Origin: Hyphomonas sp.
GTDB taxonomy: Bacteria > Pseudomonadota > Alphaproteobacteria > Caulobacterales > Hyphomonadaceae
Assembly: GCF_016125515.1 (NCBI RefSeq)
Contig: NZ_WGLO01000024.1
Span: 1 to 33,387 of the forward strand
Direction: 5' to 3'
Length of the DNA stretch: 33,387 nucleotides
The notes under the pieces are model-generated. The model did not search any database and was not told the origin of the DNA. It was given only the letters and a program-made list of their open reading frames with translations. This document shows positions 16,153 through 26,136 of this stretch, in pieces; position 1 is the first letter of the stretch, and each line of letters begins with the position of its first letter. A program made the position numbers and the translations under genes.

Positions 16153-16517
16153 ACACCCGCGGCTTCTCCCTCCTGGAAACCATGGTGGCCCTGTCCGTCT
16201 TTTCGGTCGCCGCCATGGGCCTCCTGTCGCTCAACACGCAGTCGGTCCGTATCAGCGGCGAACTCGACACGCGCCTTCTCGCGCGCACGGTGGCAGAAAA
16301 CGTCGCAGTAGATACGGTTACCCGCAATCTGGACGGCATCGGCCGGACCACTAATGGTGAACAGGTCCAACGCAAGCGGACGTATGAATGGACCCGCACG
16401 CTCGAAGCGGCATCAGGCAGCGGGCTCTATACCGTCCGCATTGATGTCACCGAAGCCGGCAGCGACCGCGTCCTCGCCCGGCTTTCCCTGCTCACCATGG
16501 GGAGCGAGACGCCATGA
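16149..16517 (+). CDS. gspI: Minor pseudopilin GspI
   Basis: Minor pseudopilin of 122 residues. It has a very short leader, MNTRG^FSLLETMVALSVFSV, with Glu at +5, and the typical GspI ending in which TVRIDVTEAG and LARLSLLT form the last strands. The start at 16149 overlaps the gspH stop by 4 bp and its stop overlaps gspJ by 4 bp. A longer frame upstream to 15954 is not used because it crosses gspH out of frame. Confidence 0.92.
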   Translation: MNTRGFSLLETMVALSVFSVAAMGLLSLNTQSVRISGELDTRLLARTVAENVAVDTVTRNLDGIGRTTNGEQVQRKRTYEWTRTLEAASGSGLYTVRIDVTEAGSDRVLARLSLLTMGSETP

Positions 16518-17131
16518 CCATTCGTTTGCGCGCCCAAGCTGGAGTCACGTTGATCGAGACGCTGGTGGCGCTGTTCGTGATCGCCCTGATGGCCACCGCC
16601 GGCGCGGTCATGACCGGCCAGTCCCTGCGCGGTGCCCGCGCAGTCGAAACACGCGGCGACGCGGCAACCAACCTGTCCTCGGCGCTCGCGATGCTCTCGG
16701 CCGATCTCGCCGCCTATGCCAGCCGCCCGAGCCAGGATGCCACGCTCAGCGATCCACCCTTCGCCTTCGAAGGTTATCCGCCGCGCGCCGATGGACGGCT
16801 CATGATTTTCGTGCGCAATGGCTGGCAGAATCCAACGGGAAGTCCGCGCAGCGACCTGCAGCGTGTCGAATATCTTTACACGAACCGTTCGCTGATTCGC
16901 CGCGCCTGGTCAGCGCCTGATCCGGGTCCCGCCACACCCTCGATTGACCAGACGCTGCTTACCGGCCTGCAGCGGATCGATATCCGCTTCGGGCGCGGCG
17001 ACACGTGGCGGTCGGAATGGCGCGTGCGCCCGGATGGCGAGCAGCCGGGTCCTCAAAAAGCCGAACTGGTCTTCACGTTCGGGGATGGCGACACGCTCAC
17101 AGCCCGCTACCTCATCGGAGGCGGCGCATGA
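16514..17131 (+). CDS. gspJ: Minor pseudopilin GspJ
   Basis: Minor pseudopilin of 205 residues. The prepilin signal is RAQAG^VTLIETLVALFVIAL with Glu at +5. The C-terminal domain contains the GspJ-type LQRVEYLYTNRSLIRRAW and a late ELVFTFGDGDTLTARYLIGGG. In known systems GspI, GspJ and GspK form the tip of the pseudopilus. It starts and ends with ATGA overlaps with its neighbours. Confidence 0.92.
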   Translation: MTIRLRAQAGVTLIETLVALFVIALMATAGAVMTGQSLRGARAVETRGDAATNLSSALAMLSADLAAYASRPSQDATLSDPPFAFEGYPPRADGRLMIFVRNGWQNPTGSPRSDLQRVEYLYTNRSLIRRAWSAPDPGPATPSIDQTLLTGLQRIDIRFGRGDTWRSEWRVRPDGEQPGPQKAELVFTFGDGDTLTARYLIGGGA

Positions 17132-18102
17132 TCCCCGCAAGTCGCCAGGCGGGCGCTGCCCTGCTGTCGATCCTCCTGATCGTCGCTACGCTGTCCGTCG
17201 CCGCCGTGATGGCGACCGGCGCCATCGCCCGGCAGACCGCCATCCAGAAACTTGGCGCCCGCCGCGCGGTCGCGGCGTGGGCCGCCCGCTCGGCCGAGGC
17301 CGCCGCCCTGGCCTCCGCCTCCGATCTCGTATCCGCAAGCCGCCTGCCGCCCACGGGCGACGGCGCCGACCGGGCGCAGACCGTTGCGCTGCCAGTCGAA
17401 GGCGGGCAGGTCGTCCTCACGATGCAGGAGCAGCGTCCCTGCTTCAACCTGAACACGCTCGGCGATCCCGATCCCCTTGTCCGCGAGCAACGCAGCGCGC
17501 AGCTCACCTTGTTGCTCGAAGAGCTCGGCGTGCGCGGCAATGAAGCGGATGCCCTGATCGCCACGCTGGCGGACTGGATCGATACCGACACCGTCGAAAG
17601 CCCGGCTGGCGCCGAGGACACCACCTACCTGTCACGCGAAGACGGCTTCCGCGTCGCCAACCAGCCACTCCGCAGCCTGAAAGAACTCGCGGCCCTTCCC
17701 GGCTTCACGGCCGACCTGCGCACTGCTCTCGCCGCCCATACCTGCGCCGCGCCCGGCACGGACATGGCGCCGCTGAACCTCAACGCCTTCACCGCCGCGG
17801 ATGCGCCGCTGGTGCACGCCGTCACGCAAGGCACACTGTCGCTCGCCGAAGCCCGCCGCTTCATCGACGCCCGGCCCGCCACCGGCTGGGCCAGCCTTGA
17901 GGCCGTGCAGACATACGCGGCCAGCCGCCCCGCCCTTGAACAAGCCCTCACCGGCCTTCCCCTGACGGTCCGGGGCGAGTATTTCGTTGGCCGGGGCGAT
18001 GTCCAGCTCGACGCTGGCAGCTGGCCCTTCCGCTTCATTCTACGCGCCGGAACGGCCGCCCCTGCCCGCATCGTCTGGCACACTTTCGGAGACGCCGGAT
18101 GA
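17128..18102 (+). CDS. gspK: Pseudopilus tip protein GspK
   Basis: Large tip pseudopilin of 324 residues. The prepilin segment is SRQAG^AALLSILLIVATLSVAAV; residue +5 is Ser rather than Glu, which is normal for GspK. The large inserted alpha domain shows LADWIDTDTVESPAGAEDTTY and two regions of the GspK SAM-like type (LRSLKELAALPGFT and PLNLNAFTAADAPLVHAVT). The ATG at 17128 overlaps the gspJ stop; a longer open frame from 17005 is not used. Confidence 0.92.
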   Translation: MIPASRQAGAALLSILLIVATLSVAAVMATGAIARQTAIQKLGARRAVAAWAARSAEAAALASASDLVSASRLPPTGDGADRAQTVALPVEGGQVVLTMQEQRPCFNLNTLGDPDPLVREQRSAQLTLLLEELGVRGNEADALIATLADWIDTDTVESPAGAEDTTYLSREDGFRVANQPLRSLKELAALPGFTADLRTALAAHTCAAPGTDMAPLNLNAFTAADAPLVHAVTQGTLSLAEARRFIDARPATGWASLEAVQTYAASRPALEQALTGLPLTVRGEYFVGRGDVQLDAGSWPFRFILRAGTAAPARIVWHTFGDAG

Positions 18103-19217
18103 GCGCTGAACTCTATATCGACCTTCCGGCGAGCCCCGGCGCACCGCTCCGGATAGCCCGCCTGCGAGGCGGTCAGCTGGAGGAGGTGTCCCCCTCCAGC
18201 CTGACCGTCAGCAGCCGGGCGAAAGCCGTCGCCTTCGGCCCCGCACTCGCCGTCAGCCGCTTCCGCATCGCGCTGCCCGCCCGCAACGAGAGCGAAGCGC
18301 GCAAGGCCGCCCTCTTCGCGCTGGAGGACGATCTCGCCCAACCCGTCGAGGAGATCGCCGTCACCCTCGGCCCGCGCCTCGCCGCCGGGCCCCCGCGCGA
18401 TGTCTATGTCGTTGACCGCGCCCTCTTGAAAGCCTGGCTCGCCGAGCTGGACGCTCTCGGCCTGACCGGATGCCCCATCATTCCCGAAGCAAGTCTCCCG
18501 CCCTCCGGCGCGCACGTCTACCGCTTCGAGGACCGCCTCCTGCTCGCCGCCACCGAGCGCACCTTCGGCGCCGATGCCAGCCTCCCCGAAGAAGCTCTCC
18601 GTGCCCTGATCGACGCTGCCGGCCTCACCCAGGCCCCGGTCACCCATGCCGGCGCGCTCGCCACGCTCGCCCAGCTGCACGCCGCCAATCAGGGCATCAT
18701 CCTCGATGGTCCGGACGGCATGCCCGCCCGCCGGCCCGGCACCCGGGGCGGCCGCGCCTGGTTCACGGCCGCTGCACTCGCACTCGCGGTCTGCGTCCTG
18801 TGGCTCTCGGCGGTCTGGCTGGACACCCGCAACCTCGCCGCCGCCGCAGACGCACAGGACACGGCCGCCCGCCAGCGCTTCCACGCGCTCTATCCCGGCG
18901 CGCCCGAGCCGGCCGACCTCCATGCCGAAATCCGCCGCCAGGCCCAGCGCGCCGAAGCCGCCCCCCGCACCCGCTTCCAGCCGCTCGCCGCCGCCGTCTA
19001 CGCCGCCCTTGCCGGCAGCGACACGATCCGCCTTACGCGCCTCAGCTGGACCGCCGCTGACGCCGCCCTGCACGCCGATCTCCACTTCGCGGGCCGGGCC
19101 GATGAAGCCGCCTTCCACGCCCGCCTCCAGGCCGCCGGCTGGGCGTCCGAGACCACCGTCGCCACCGACACCGCCCTCGGCGTCGATGCCACCATCACCG
19201 TGAGGGCCCAGCCATGA
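18099..19217 (+). CDS. gspL: Type II secretion system protein GspL
   Basis: Bitopic inner-membrane protein of 372 residues that anchors GspE to the membrane. The cytoplasmic actin-like part (1-218) contains FRIALPARNESEARKAALFALED, matching the GspL pattern. A single membrane segment (about 221-240) is followed by a periplasmic ferredoxin-like domain (about 280-372). It overlaps gspK and gspM by 4 bp each. Sequence conservation is low in this family, so position in the operon supports the name. Confidence 0.9.
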   Translation: MSAELYIDLPASPGAPLRIARLRGGQLEEVSPSSLTVSSRAKAVAFGPALAVSRFRIALPARNESEARKAALFALEDDLAQPVEEIAVTLGPRLAAGPPRDVYVVDRALLKAWLAELDALGLTGCPIIPEASLPPSGAHVYRFEDRLLLAATERTFGADASLPEEALRALIDAAGLTQAPVTHAGALATLAQLHAANQGIILDGPDGMPARRPGTRGGRAWFTAAALALAVCVLWLSAVWLDTRNLAAAADAQDTAARQRFHALYPGAPEPADLHAEIRRQAQRAEAAPRTRFQPLAAAVYAALAGSDTIRLTRLSWTAADAALHADLHFAGRADEAAFHARLQAAGWASETTVATDTALGVDATITVRAQP

Positions 19218-19675
19218 TGTCCTGGTGGTCCGCTCGCGCCCCGCGCGAAAAGTTCCTGCTCACCCTCGCCGGCCTGCTGGCCGCGGCCGCGCTGCTCGTC
19301 CAGGGCGTTCTGGTGCCCTCGCTCCACGCCCGCGACGCCGCCCGTCAGCGCGCCGATGACGCCGCGCGCACCCTCGTGCGCCTCGACCGTCTGCAACAAT
19401 CCGGCGCCGCCTACGCCCCGGCAACCGCGCCCATGGCCCCCGCCGAAGCTGCCGCCCGCGCCGCACAGGCCGCCACTGAGCTCGGCCTCACACTGCTCCC
19501 CGGCGCCGATCCCCTGCGCTTTGCATTTGACCCGGCCGAGCCGACTGTTGTCTTCTCCTGGATTGACCGGGTCGAAGCCGAATCCGGCCTGTCGCTGCAG
19601 TCTGCCGAGCTGGCATCTGCCGGCGCAGGCCAGGTCGCCGCGACGCTGGTCTTTGCTGGAGATCCCCCGCAATGA
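19214..19675 (+). CDS. gspM: Type II secretion system protein GspM
   Basis: Small bitopic inner-membrane protein of 153 residues that partners GspL. It begins with a short cytoplasmic segment (APREKFLLTLAG), then one membrane helix (about 15-34) and a periplasmic ferredoxin-like domain ending FSWIDRVEAESGLSLQSAEL. The name rests on this layout, length and position after gspL. Confidence 0.9.
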   Translation: MMSWWSARAPREKFLLTLAGLLAAAALLVQGVLVPSLHARDAARQRADDAARTLVRLDRLQQSGAAYAPATAPMAPAEAAARAAQAATELGLTLLPGADPLRFAFDPAEPTVVFSWIDRVEAESGLSLQSAELASAGAGQVAATLVFAGDPPQ

Positions 19676-20430
19676 TGCGCCTGTTCCTTGTCCTGCTCCT
19701 CGTCGCCGGCTTCTTAGCCGGCGTCTTCATCTTCGCCCCGCTCGGCCAGGTCCTGCAGCTCACCGGCGCCAGCAAGCACGGCTTCAGCTGGACCCGCGCA
19801 GAAGGCTCGGTCATGGACGGCCGCCTGCAGGGCATGAACTTCCAGGGCAAGAATTACGGCGATGCCGGCCTCAAGCTCGACCCCGGCGCGCTGCTGGGCG
19901 GTCGCGTCCAGTATGCCATCGACTGGGCCAGCGAGCAGGGCCGCGGCATCGGCAACATCTCCTTCGGCTCCGGCCGCGAAATCGAGATCCGGGACTTCGA
20001 CATCGACCTTGACCTCCTCCGTCTCGAGCAAGCCGCACGCTGGATCCAGCAATCGGGCGGCCGCGTGCAGCTCACCGGCGGCAAGGTCCGCTTCAAGGAC
20101 AACCAGTGCGCCGAGGCCACCGGCACCGCCCGCAGCGACGTGCTGGACCGCAACCGGGAAATCCTCGGCTCGGGATGGACCGACATGCAGGGCGACCTGC
20201 ACTGCAATGAGGGTGACCTCATCATCCCGCTCCAGTCTGAAAACGGCTCCGGCACCCGCTTCCTCGCCCAGCTGCGCGTCGCCCCCGGCAAACCCGGCCG
20301 GTTCGAAGCGCGCGTTTCCGGCATGATCCCCCGCCAGCTCCAGTTCGCGCTGCCCATTGCCGGCTTCAAACCGGACGGCAACGACTTCGTCTACGCCTAT
20401 GCTTCTTCGCTCCGGAACAGCCCGTTATGA
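19672..20430 (+). CDS. gspN: Type II secretion system protein GspN
   Basis: Protein of 252 residues with an N-terminal membrane helix (about 3-23) and a periplasmic beta-rich domain with FSWTRAEGSVMDGRLQGMNFQG, matching the GspN family. GspN is absent from many T2SS loci; its role is unclear. The gene is linked to gspM and to the next lipoprotein gene by 4-bp overlaps. Confidence 0.85.
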   Translation: MMRLFLVLLLVAGFLAGVFIFAPLGQVLQLTGASKHGFSWTRAEGSVMDGRLQGMNFQGKNYGDAGLKLDPGALLGGRVQYAIDWASEQGRGIGNISFGSGREIEIRDFDIDLDLLRLEQAARWIQQSGGRVQLTGGKVRFKDNQCAEATGTARSDVLDRNREILGSGWTDMQGDLHCNEGDLIIPLQSENGSGTRFLAQLRVAPGKPGRFEARVSGMIPRQLQFALPIAGFKPDGNDFVYAYASSLRNSPL

Positions 20431-20912
20431 CCCGATCTGCCCTTTTCGTCCTCGCCGCCGCCGCGCTCGCCGCCTGTGCCGGCACGCCGAAAGAAAACTC
20501 CGCCGCCACCGCTGAAACGCGCGCTGCTGCAATCGACACGGTCCCGGACACCGGCCTACCGGCCCAGCGCCTCGAACCCGGCCAGTGCGGCCTGTTCCTC
20601 TGGAGCATGTCGGCCCCGCGCAAGTTCGTGTTCTTTTCCGAGGCGACGTCCGGCGGCGGCCTCGTCCTGATCAACGACGAGCCCGTCCGTGTGCAGATGA
20701 CCTCCACTGGCGGCGACGTCTTCGGCCAGTTCCTCACGAACAGCGAATTCCAGGATGCCACGACCGGCCGCATCGTGCAGGTGATGATCAATCCCGGCGA
20801 GTCGCTCGAAGGCGGGCAGCGCGTGGAGAGCGGCAACCTGCTCGTCCACAATACCGACGGCTGGGAAACCGTGCTGCCGGTCACCGGCGTACGGGCTTGC
20901 CTGCCGGGCTGA
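20427..20912 (+). CDS. Small lipoprotein at the end of the gsp operon
   Basis: A 161-residue predicted lipoprotein with lipobox LAAC (C17) and a mature domain of about 110 residues that starts near GQCGLFLWSMSAPRKFVFFSE. Two further cysteines, C54 and C158, lie at the two ends of the domain and could form a disulfide. I do not recognise a named family. It overlaps gspN by 4 bp, so it is made with the T2SS. Its type, size and place make it a candidate pilotin or accessory factor for GspD, but nothing in the sequence proves this. The stop codon is only 2 bp from the end of the convergent LOG gene. Confidence 0.8.
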   Translation: MTRSALFVLAAAALAACAGTPKENSAATAETRAAAIDTVPDTGLPAQRLEPGQCGLFLWSMSAPRKFVFFSEATSGGGLVLINDEPVRVQMTSTGGDVFGQFLTNSEFQDATTGRIVQVMINPGESLEGGQRVESGNLLVHNTDGWETVLPVTGVRACLPG

Positions 20913-20914
20913 CC

Positions 20915-21673
20915 TCAGGGCTGGGCGTCCGGCGCCCGCCCGGTCGTCAGGCCCCGCGCTTCCAATTTTGCCCAGGCCTCTTCCGGATCGTCCGCAAAGT
21001 CGAAGCCGTTCAGGTCTTCCGGGCTGATCATGCCCGCGTCCAACAGCGCATCGAAATTGATCACCCGTTTCCAATAGGCGCTGTCATAGAGCACCACCGG
21101 GATCATCGGCGCCTTCTGCGTCTGGCTCAGTGTCAGCAGCTCGAACAATTCGTCCAGCGTGCCGAAGCCGCCGGGAAACACCGCCAGCGCCCGTGCCCGC
21201 ATGGCGAAGTGCATCTTGCGCATCGCAAAATAGTGGAACTGGAAGCACAGCTCCGGCGTGATGTAGGGGTTCGGCTCCTGCTCATGCGGGATCGAGATGT
21301 TGAACCCGATGTTGACCGCCCCGGCATCGTGCGCGCCGCGATTGGCTGCCTCCATCACCCCCGGTCCGCCGCCGGTAGCAATCACATTGTCGCGCCAGCC
21401 ATGATCCTTCGTCAGCGCGCCGCCGCGCTCGGAGGCGATCCGCGCAAACCTCCGCGCGGCCTCGTATACGCCCGACTGCCAGGCATTGCCGTTTTCCCCG
21501 ACGCGCGCACTGCCGAACACCACGATGGTCGACCGGACACGGTAGGCGCGCAGATGCTCCTCGGCCTTGGCGTATTCCATCATGAAGCGGGCCCCGCGCA
21601 TCGAGTCGCCAAGGATGAACTCCTGATCCATCGCCGCCAGTTTGTACGTGGGCGCATTCTTGTAATCGGCCAT
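20915..21673 (-). CDS. LOG-family protein (TIGR00730 type)
   Basis: Predicted cytosolic Rossmann-like protein of 252 residues, of the LOG (lysine-decarboxylase-like/cytokinin riboside phosphoribohydrolase) family. The motifs are GGGPGVMEAAN (101-111) and PGGFGTLDE (167-175), the nucleotide-binding and catalytic signatures. LOG enzymes split nucleoside 5'-monophosphates into base and ribose phosphate; many bacterial members have unknown substrates. The frame is open to 21745, but the ATG at 21673 has GGAG 9 nt upstream and begins MADYKNAPTYK, so it is chosen. It is convergent with the T2SS operon. Confidence 0.88.
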   Translation of the reverse strand: MADYKNAPTYKLAAMDQEFILGDSMRGARFMMEYAKAEEHLRAYRVRSTIVVFGSARVGENGNAWQSGVYEAARRFARIASERGGALTKDHGWRDNVIATGGGPGVMEAANRGAHDAGAVNIGFNISIPHEQEPNPYITPELCFQFHYFAMRKMHFAMRARALAVFPGGFGTLDELFELLTLSQTQKAPMIPVVLYDSAYWKRVINFDALLDAGMISPEDLNGFDFADDPEEAWAKLEARGLTTGRAPDAQP

Positions 21674-21831
21674 CGGTCTCTGCTCCATTCTACAGGTTCC
21701 CGATAACCGCCTGCGCGCAGATGGCGTCAACCCCCATTGCTCCACGCTTCATACGGAGGTTCCCGTATCTCGCGGCACTTGGTACATCTCTACAATCAGA
21801 CACGCCGGATTTCTCCGGACTGGAGCCCGCC

Positions 21832-22209
21832 ATGACGCCCCACTTTGCCCGCCTGAAACCCGCCGCCCTTGCTGCCGCCTTGATCTCGGCTGGCCTGCTC
21901 GGCGCCTGCACCAGCACCGCGACGGACACCGCCGCGACCGTCCCCGCCTCGACACCGAAGCTGCGCGGTCAGGCGATTGCCGAACAATACTGTTCGGGCT
22001 GCCATGCCATCGGGCGCAGCGACAAGAGCACCCATCCGGATTCGCTGCCCTTCCGGAAGATCTCGATGCACTATCCGGTCCGCAATCTCGAAGAGGCGCT
22101 CGGCGAAGGCATCCTCGTCGGCCATCCCGACATGCCGCCCTTCCAGTTCGAGCCGCAGCAGATCGACGATCTGCTGAGCTATATCGAGTCGATCCAGGAC
22201 CCCGCCTGA
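21832..22209 (+). CDS. Lipoprotein class I cytochrome c
   Basis: A 125-residue c-type cytochrome. The signal peptide ends in LLGAC (C26), a lipobox, so it is probably membrane-anchored. The haem site is CSGCH (54-58), and the sixth ligand is probably Met101 in GHPDMPPF. It should transfer electrons in the periplasm. The frame extends upstream to 21721, but the ATG at 21832 follows GGAG by 8 nt and begins the signal peptide, so this start is used. Confidence 0.88.
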   Translation: MTPHFARLKPAALAAALISAGLLGACTSTATDTAATVPASTPKLRGQAIAEQYCSGCHAIGRSDKSTHPDSLPFRKISMHYPVRNLEEALGEGILVGHPDMPPFQFEPQQIDDLLSYIESIQDPA

Positions 22210-22321
22210 CACACCGGATTTTAGTTGCAGAAGTTCCGTCTTGCGCCACGCGCCGGACCGATGACCACAAGCCAACGCGCGTCTGAATCCGGCAGGACAT
22301 ATGGCGTGTTAATCTGACCGG

Positions 22322-22942
22322 ATGACCCGAGGCCATTCCATCTCCGGCAATCCCGGCGCCCGCGTGGCGCAGCCCACCTGGACTTTGCTGCGCAGCTGGA
22401 TCGCGCTCCTCTCCCTTATGCTCGGCGCGCTGACCCTGATTGCGCCCTCGCCGCTGCGCCGCCGCGGGCTACGCACACTGGGGAAACCCCTCGGCAAACT
22501 CGAACAGATCCTCCGCAGCCTTCTGGTTTTGATGCACGCACCCGCTGCCCCGGCCAAAGGGATGCCCTTCATAGCGCGCTCTGGATCGGACGCGCCGCGC
22601 CGCCAGCGCCGCCGCCGGCATTTTTCCCTCACGTTAAGAAAGTTCAGCTGGGCGCCCATCCCCCTGACGCTGCCTGCCTCCGCACACGGAACTTCCGGGC
22701 CCATCACGGCATAACGCCTCGATCCTTCCGCCGCCCTCAAACGCCGCTTTGACGCCCTCCGCGCGATGCTTGCCGAGCCGGCGCCCCACGCCGCCCGGAT
22801 GACCGCGCTGCTGGCTGCACATGGCCTGCGGCTGCACGCGCCGAAACCGCTCATCCCGGCGGCCGTCGTCTGGACACTCGAACACGGCCACGCGCCCGTT
22901 AAGGCACTGGCGCACGTTCCCGCACATCCCGATACGTCCTGA
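22322..22942 (+). pseudogene. Apparently broken reading frame with an in-frame stop
   Basis: From the ATG at 22322 a frame of 130 codons ends in TAA at 22712-22714, and the same frame then continues open for another 75 codons to a TGA at 22940-22942. Both parts have GC-rich third positions and plausible protein, with a hydrophobic segment SWIALLSLMLGALTLIA at the start and ALKRRFDALRAMLAEPAPHAAR after the stop. A nonsense change (for example CAA to TAA) in a gene of about 206 codons would explain this. No homologous family is recognised, and two small genes or a sequencing error remain possible. The rest of 22210-23106 holds nothing else I can name except the katG terminator. Confidence 0.4.
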
Positions 22943-23024
22943 ACGCGGCCCTTTCCTGGCAATCCAGCACTTTTCAACGGCCGCAGCCCCTGCGTTCCGG
23001 TCGCACCTCCTGGCGTGAACAGAA

Positions 23025-23050
23025 AAGGGCGGACCAACCGGCCCGCCCTT
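23025..23050 (-). terminator. Rho-independent terminator of katG
   Basis: On the minus strand AAGGGCGG (23050-23043) pairs with CCGCCCTT (23032-23025) around a 10-nt loop and is followed by two more T, making a TTTT run. It lies 57 bp after the katG stop codon. Confidence 0.65.
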
Positions 23051-23106
23051 CCCTCAATCTACGCTACGCTACACTTCGAGCGGGCCCTGCGACCCGGCCG
23101 CAAGCC

Positions 23107-25409
<2,303 letters not shown>

Positions 25410-25488
25410 GCCGCGTCACTGGCATATGTTCGGGACATTCGGCCACTCGACCGGCGGAATCGCAAACCAGGCCCGACGCAGGGCCAAT

Positions 25489-26121
25489 CTACTGTACTTG
25501 CGTGTCAGAAACGTCGGCGTCAGGAACGCTCTCGTCAGCCGGCGCGCTTTCGGTGTCCGTCTGTTCGGCCGGCAATTCCTCGAAACTTCCGGTCTCATCC
25601 GCAGCCTGGTCCATTTCGGGCAGCATGGCGAGCCATTCCACGCCGAGACCGAATTTCGGATTACCGAGTTCACGGTAGCCGAGCACTTCGGGATGCATCG
25701 AATTCCACACCTCAACGGCATAGGGCTTGAACAGCTCGATCGAGACGGCCATGTCGCAGATCTCGCTTTCGACGCAAATCTGAAGAGCATCGAAAAAGTC
25801 GAAATAGACGAAGACATCCGTCAGCTTCAGATCGACCGAAGCCGGATCGGCCATATAGTCATAAATCTTCTCGCGCGCCGCGAGTTGGTCGCTTCGGCTG
25901 AAGATCTCGAACATCTTGAAGGTTTCAAGATAGGTCGCCTTGATCTCGGCGTTGAACTGGGCTTCCTGCAGCTCGTATTCCTTGACCGCCTGTTCGTATT
26001 CCTTGTCCGCCTGCGCCTGCTGCTGCTCAAGCGCTGTCCAGCCACCGGCACCGGCGCCGACAATCCCGACCCAGGTGGCGATCACTGTCGACCAGCCTGC
26101 AAACCCCATCTTCTCCGCCAC
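25489..26121 (-). CDS. Single-pass membrane protein with acidic tail
   Basis: A 210-residue protein. One membrane segment (about 9-30) is followed by a charged helical stretch (about 31-75, QQQAQADKEYEQAVKEYELQEAQ), then a region of mixed helices (about 76-165, AREKIYDYMADPASVDLKLTDVFVYFDFFDAL), and an acidic Asp/Glu-rich tail. It resembles DUF4760-type proteins only loosely; no firm family. It starts at a GTG 16 bp after the larger membrane protein's stop, with GGAAGGAAAATTC before it, so the two form an operon and the partner is probably functional with it. Confidence 0.75.
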   Translation of the reverse strand: MAEKMGFAGWSTVIATWVGIVGAGAGGWTALEQQQAQADKEYEQAVKEYELQEAQFNAEIKATYLETFKMFEIFSRSDQLAAREKIYDYMADPASVDLKLTDVFVYFDFFDALQICVESEICDMAVSIELFKPYAVEVWNSMHPEVLGYRELGNPKFGLGVEWLAMLPEMDQAADETGSFEELPAEQTDTESAPADESVPDADVSDTQVQ

Positions 26122-26136
26122 CCGAATTTTCCTTCC

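Noticed and set aside
17625..19118. A 497-codon minus-strand frame opposite gspK and gspL
   Set aside because: Gly/Ala-rich shadow in GC-rich DNA; gspK and gspL are in frame with overlaps.
22309..23037. A 242-codon minus-strand frame opposite the broken gene
   Set aside because: Cys/Arg/Ser-rich composition typical of an antisense shadow, no ribosome site or motif.
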